DNA of 64,000 nucleotides from Euryodendron excelsum (Eukaryota; Streptophyta; Magnoliopsida; Ericales; Pentaphylacaceae): the NCBI GenBank assembly GCA_033060915.1, contig CM065388.1:21991001-22055000 (forward strand), in the 5' to 3' direction. The translations under genes and the position numbers were made by a program. Below are positions 59,640-64,000 of this stretch, piece after piece. Positions within the stretch are counted from its first letter, which is position 1. Each line of letters opens with the position of its first letter. The notes below the pieces were generated by a model that saw nothing but the letters and a program-made list of their open reading frames with translations, had not been told where the DNA came from and did no database searches.

Positions 59640-61167
59640 AGAGAATATTTTGCCAGGTCTGTCCCTCAACCCATACTTGTGACCAGAAATAGAAGGGGGG
59701 CATCAGATTCTATGGTTGAGGAGTCTTCCTCTTGGTCTTGCTCCTTTGCTTCTAGGCCTTTTTCAGCATTTCCTCCTTTTTTAGCCTCGTGTACCTCTTC
59801 TTTCCCATCATTTTTTCTTTTTTAGTCTCTTCCTCTGCTTCATCCTCTTGTTCTTCTTCTTTTTCTCCTTCTTTGTCTCTTTCTTCTTCTCCTTCATTTT
59901 TCTCCTTCCTCATCTTCTTCATTTTCTTCTTCTACTTTTTCTTTCTCTTCTTCCTCATCTTCTTCTTCTTCTATAATTTTTTTTTTTTCTATTTCTCAAC
60001 ATTTGTACTTTCCTTTTCAGTTTTCTTACCTTTCTTTCCACAAACAACATTCTTGTGGCAGCAATGTCTGCCTTTTTGTTCAATTTTTCTAGTGATTCCA
60101 TCACACGAGCCATAAACATACTTAAGTCCCCTGCACTCTCTTCAAGTTCTTGATTCAAACTCCTTTTGGTACTCCTTTGCCTGGAACTACTCCCAAATGA
60201 AGCCTTTTTCTTTGAGGTACTGTCACCACCAGATTTCTTAGGAGTCTATTTGTTGTTTTTCAGAGTGTACCCTATTCTCTTGAGAGTTTTTTCATTGTAT
60301 TCATCATTGATGGCCTTGGGGGTCCTCTTTTTCTAATTGCTCAAATCAATAATTAAAATGCTTGAAAACTTTTGTTAGGAAAATACCATACGGCAGACTG
60401 ATTTTGGAAATAGTAGCCTTGTACATATGATCCAAAATAAACAAAGGCAAATTAATCTTAAAGTTAGTTAGATATGCCTACAAAAAAAATAATTTCTTTT
60501 CAGAAACAAACTCATACTTTCTAGTTTTGGAGGTGAAAATGGTCCGGGCAAAGTGATGAACTAGTCTCAATTCAAGAGGCAAATCAGTGGCAAGGGGTTG
60601 TAAACACTCATCCACTTCCTTCCTATAAAGAGCTTTCAATTGATCTTTTCGAGGAAAATCATCTCGATAAGTTTCTCTACCAAGCCTAAGTCCTAGAATG
60701 TGCCTTATCACAATTCTATCCAAAGTAAAAGTAACACCCTTAACATAACTTGTAATGGATAATTCTCCATAATCTCTTTCGGCTTTGGCATAAAAATGGA
60801 CAACTAAGTCAGGGTAAACATCATATTTCAATGTAGTCATAGATTTTCATCCCAAATTTGTCAATTTTGTACTCAACTCAAATTTGTAATGATCAAAGAA
60901 ACTATAATCCACCCATCTACCGTTAAAGACTTGTCTAATTAAGAAACTTAAATTGTACCTCTCTTGGCCCTTGTCTTTACTGAAATGAAACTCATTTCGT
61001 TTTAGGGTAGTAGAAGGCTCCAGTTCCCCCTTCTTGCTTCTCTTCTTCTTCCCTTTATCCTTGCTTGAATCCCCTTTTGATTTCCTCTTCTGGCCTTTTA
61101 GTATATGGGTTATGGATATAATTAGGGCTTTTGAGCCCTTCTTTAGTTTAGAGGGTTTAGGTGCCAT
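59640..61167 (-). pseudogene. Accessory ORF of the sirevirus-like element (putative plant transposon protein type)
   Basis: The minus-strand frame starts at ATG 61,167 (MAPKPSKLKKGSKALI) with a basic, Lys/Ser-rich region (about residues 25-55, KSKGDSSKDKGKKKRSKKG). It continues into a globular part: FHFSKDKGQERYNL, VFNGRWVDYSFFDHYKFE, a TGA replacing Trp near 60,845, then YDVYPDLVVHFYAKAE, SYVKGVTFTLDRIVIRHILG and LELRLVHHFARTIF. A TAG follows at 60,478. A frameshifted remainder carries LPYGIFLTKVFKHF, NEKTLKRIGY and a Lys/Arg-rich coiled tail (60,158-59,700). The order of motifs resembles the putative plant transposon protein family. It sits between the expected pol and the 3' LTR, the env-like position, but shows no membrane segment. 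It has its own upstream promoter module. Confidence 0.6.
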
Positions 61168-61342
61168 TGAGGGATTAACGATGGTTGTGAAGGGGTGGGA
61201 TAGATTCGATTAGGGTTTCTAAAGTGATTGGAAGAGAGATTTGTGATGATTCTTTGGTGACAGTTTGGTTTGGTAAACAGAGGGAGCGAAATAGATATGG
61301 AGAGGGAGAGGAAAAGTTGGAATGTTTGTAAAAATGGGCTTC

Positions 61343-61472
61343 TTTAAAATATATAGGCCCTACTAATGTGTCGACACATGAATTTGATGTGTCGACACAT
61401 GTGTGTCAACAAATCATTTTAAGTTCACTGTCGTGATGTGTCGACACATGAAAAATGGTGTGTCGACACATA
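61343..61472 (-). promoter_or_regulatory. Internal promoter module upstream of the accessory ORF
   Basis: Palindromes ATGTGTCGACACAT have cores at 61,370, 61,391, 61,440 and 61,462 (steps 21, 49, 22), with an extra GTCAAC at 61,405. A TATA-like CTATATATTTTAAA (minus strand, 61,343-61,356) lies about 15-20 bp beyond the nearest site. The ORF start is about 175 nt further on. The module copies the layout of 57,921-58,050. Confidence 0.6.
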
Positions 61473-61672
61473 CAATCAGACTGGGTCATATTGAGTGTAA
61501 GTGAATTCAAGAGATGGCTTTTCAATTGGGAGAGAGAGTATATTCTATTATGAGCATGCAATGAATTTTAAGAACTAGAAATGCAACTTATACAATTAAT
61601 CAACATATTTATTTATAACTAAAACACAAATAATATGAAAATTACACAATTTTAATTAAAGATCAAGAGATA

Positions 61673-61962
61673 TGATGCGGATCGTATAGCTGACGAGTAC
61701 TTGGAGACGCGGAGGCGGCGATATACCCGGACCGGGGATCGGCAAACTTCAATTGACTCGTAACTCCGTTTCGCCATTATAATATGTCGTTGAAAAGGTA
61801 TTGACGAGCCGGAGCAAGGGGAAAATATGAAATGATTTTCTGGCCTAGGAAATCGCAAAAAAATGCTTCTAAGTGTCGTTTTGGCCTGTTTTGTTTTCTT
61901 TGGGCTTTTTTTTGCTTTGGGCCTTTGTTTTTTTTTTTTTTAATTAATCCGGTTTGCCCCGG
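61673..61962 (+). mobile_element. 5' LTR fragment of a CRM-like Ty3/gypsy element
   Basis: It starts TGATGCGGATCG, exactly as the 3' LTR at 63,628 does, and matches it for about 290 bp with only a handful of differences. Left flank AGATA (61,668-61,672) is the candidate target duplication. It is cut at about 61,962 and fused to the RNase H part of pol by deletion. Because the pol ORF runs into the 3' LTR, this fragment also encodes the pol C-terminus ending QTSIDS. Confidence 0.85.
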
Positions 61963-63718
61963 TACTTGCTTTGCCAGATTTTTGTAAGCCTTTTGAGTTG
62001 CATTGTGATGCGTCGAAGGTCGGCGTTGGAGCAGTCCTGAGCCAAGAGGGCAGGCCCATTGCATACTTCAGCGAAAAGCTGAACGGAGCTAAGATGAACT
62101 ACAGTACCTACGACGTGGAGTTTTATGCGATCATACAGGCCTTGAAGCACTGGTACCCCTATCTATCACAAAGTGAGTTCGTGTTGTTCTCCGATCACGA
62201 CGCTTTGAAACATATTAATAGCCAAGACAATCTGTCGGCGAGACATGCGAGGTGGGCTGCATATCTCCAACAGTTTACTTTCTCCCTCAAGCATAAATCT
62301 GGAGTTCAAAACCGAGTCGCCGATGCCCTTAGCCGTCGCACCTGCTTACTTACCACCCTACGGGCTGAGGTAATTGGTTTTGATTCATTTCGTGAATTAT
62401 TGAGTACTGATCCAGTGTTCGCCCCTATTGTTTATGAAGTTGAGACAGGGCAGCGCACAGATTTTGTGATGCATGATGGGTTTCTGTTTAAGGGTACCCA
62501 ATTGTGCGTGCCTCAGTCCAGTTTGCGCCTCAAAATCATCAAGGAGCTGCACGAGGAGGGGCATATGGGGCGTGATAAAACCTGGTTGTGGCACATTCTT
62601 ATTACTGGCCTTCTATGCGGCGTGAAGTGGCCCGCTTTGTTGATGGTTGCCAAACCTGCCAAGTGTCCAAGGGGACGGCGACCAATGCGGGATTGTATAT
62701 GCCCCTGCCAGTTCCCGAGAGACCGTGGGCGGATGTGAGTATGGATTTCGTGTTGGGTCTTCCGCGAACGCAGCGGGGCAGTGACTCTATTTTCGTGGTG
62801 GTGGACAGGTTCACCAAAATGTCACACTTCATTGCGTGTAAGAAGACTAATGATGCTGTCAATGTTGCTCAACTTTACTTTCGGGAGGTTTATCGACTTT
62901 ATGGGCTGCCAACATCTATCGTTTCTGATCGGGACTCTAAGTTCCTTAGCCACTTTTGGAGGTGTCTATGGCGATTGGCGAATACAAAATTGGATTTTAG
63001 CAGTGCCTACCACCCTCAAACTGATGGGCAGACTGAAGTGGTGAACCGCTCGCTGGGTAACTTGCTGCGATGCCTCGTGGGGGAACATCTGAAGTCATGG
63101 GACCAGAAGCTGTATCAGGCTGAGTTTGCTTTCAACAGATCAGTGAATCGCAGCCCGGGTTTCAGCCCCTTCTTTGCCAATTATGCATTCCAGCCGCGCG
63201 CGCCGATTGACTTAGCCCCTGTTCCCGACTTGACGAAGGTCCATAAGAAGGCAGAGGACTTCATCACAGATCTGCAGGCTGTCCACAACCAGGTGCAGCA
63301 AAATCTGCGTGAGTCGACAGCGAAATATAAGCAGGCAGCGGACCAGAAGCGGCGCTCGGTGGAGTTTGACGTGGGGGATTTTGTGTGGGCCGTGTTAACC
63401 AAGGATCGGTATCCAGCTCATGAATACAGCAAACTGGCAGCTCGGAAAATTGGCCCGTATGAAGTTGTAGAGAAGATCAATCCTAATGCTTACCGGCTGA
63501 AGCTGCCAAGTCATATCAACACTTCTGATGTATTCAATGTGAAGCATCTCCTGCCTTACCGAGGGGACAGTTCCGAGGAGGAATCAGATTTGAATTCGAG
63601 GGCGAATTCTTTCCAACCTGGGGAGGATGATGCGGATCGTATAGCTGACGAGTACTTGGAGACGCGGAGGCGGCGATATACCCGGACCGGGGATCGGCAA
63701 ACTTCAATTGACTCGTAA
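61963..63718 (+). pseudogene. Partial pol (RNase H and integrase) of a CRM-like element
   Basis: The sequence enters at the end of reverse transcriptase (LPDFCKPFELHCDAS). RNase H shows the Asp of CDAS, the Glu of YDVEFYAI and the Asp of FSDHDALK. The connection region ends VADALSRR. Integrase has the HH of HEEGHMG and the CC of CQTC, then MDFVLGLP, SDRDSKF and HPQTDGQTEVVNR for the D,D,E triad, and the GPY/F motif KIGPYEVV. The C-terminus has NSFQPGEDDAD, a CRM-lineage wording. One base is missing near 62,580-62,588, shifting the frame between zinc finger and core. Gag, protease and reverse transcriptase are deleted. The last 30 codons lie inside the 3' LTR. Confidence 0.88.
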
Positions 63719-64000
63719 CTCCGTTTCGCCATTATAATATGTCGTTGAAAAGGTATTGAAGAGCCGGAGCAAGGGGAAAATATCCAATGATTTTCCGGCC
63801 TAGGAAATCGCAAAAAATGCTTCTAAGTGTCGTTTTGGCCTGTTTTGTTTTCTTTGGGCTTTTTTTTGCTTTGGGCCTTTGTTTTTTGTTTTTTAATTAA
63901 TCCGGTTTGTCCCGGGCCTAGGGTTTCGTGTCGCATATTTATAGTCGCGTTGCGACTCTTTTCTGGCAGTTTTTAACGTTTAATAAAATTTGTGTGCGTT
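63628..64000 (+). mobile_element. 3' LTR of the CRM-like element, cut by the window edge
   Basis: It starts TGATGCGGATCG within the pol ORF and continues past the TAA at 63,716. A TATA-like CATATTTATAG lies at about 63,936-63,946 and AATAAA at 63,982-63,987, so promoter and polyadenylation signals are present. The right end is beyond the window. Confidence 0.82.

Noticed and set aside
59789..60115. 108-codon Phe/Ser-rich plus-strand ORF that looks like a membrane protein
   Set aside because: It is the antisense of the Lys/Arg-rich tail of the sirevirus accessory ORF.

Overview
The window is plant nuclear DNA. One single-copy host gene encodes a TMK1-type receptor kinase of the kind found in flowering plants, with one phase-fitting intron. 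Around it lie nested plant LTR retrotransposons, MITE-like foldbacks, probable Helitrons and a piece of chloroplast DNA. Lineage-specific repeats point to a eudicot with a TE-rich genome; the species cannot be named from the sequence. LAYOUT. (A) About 1-16,822 is most of a large Ty3/gypsy Tat/Ogre-type element on the minus strand: part of its 3' LTR, a tandem-repeat 3' region, an antisense accessory ORF with an intron, a broken gag, a tRNA primer site and a 5.1-kb 5' LTR. No protease, reverse transcriptase or integrase is visible, so it looks non-autonomous. (B) 16,823-23,084 holds older debris: an LTR-like remnant, an Athila-like integrase fragment with a downstream accessory ORF, and a LINE RNase H scrap. 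(C) 23,085-42,594 is an AT-rich gene island with a nuclear plastid insert carrying trnS-GGA, the TMK1-like gene (27,639-31,704, minus strand), probable nested Helitrons and a cluster of foldback elements. (D) 42,595-48,810 is a solo LTR of the family in A, itself interrupted by a sirevirus-like solo LTR with a perfect 5-bp target duplication. (E) 48,932-57,289 is a third copy of the same family in the opposite direction (5.4-kb LTR plus a damaged gag). (F) 57,290-61,672 is the 3' part of a sirevirus-like (Ty1/copia) element with an accessory ORF, inserted into that gag. (G) 61,673-64,000 is a CRM-like Ty3/gypsy element inserted into F, with an internal deletion. HOW IT FITS TOGETHER. The only host function is plasma-membrane receptor signalling by the TMK1-like kinase. 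The most unusual signal is in the transposons. Three unrelated families each carry an accessory ORF that is neither gag nor pol, and each also carries arrays of short palindromes. In two families (Athila-like and sirevirus-like) the palindromes sit at near-constant spacing (about 12/21 bp and about 21/50 bp) beside a TATA box in front of the accessory ORF. Stop codons in the broken ORFs are overwhelmingly of the type made by C-to-T change at glutamine codons, fitting long-term cytosine methylation and deamination.
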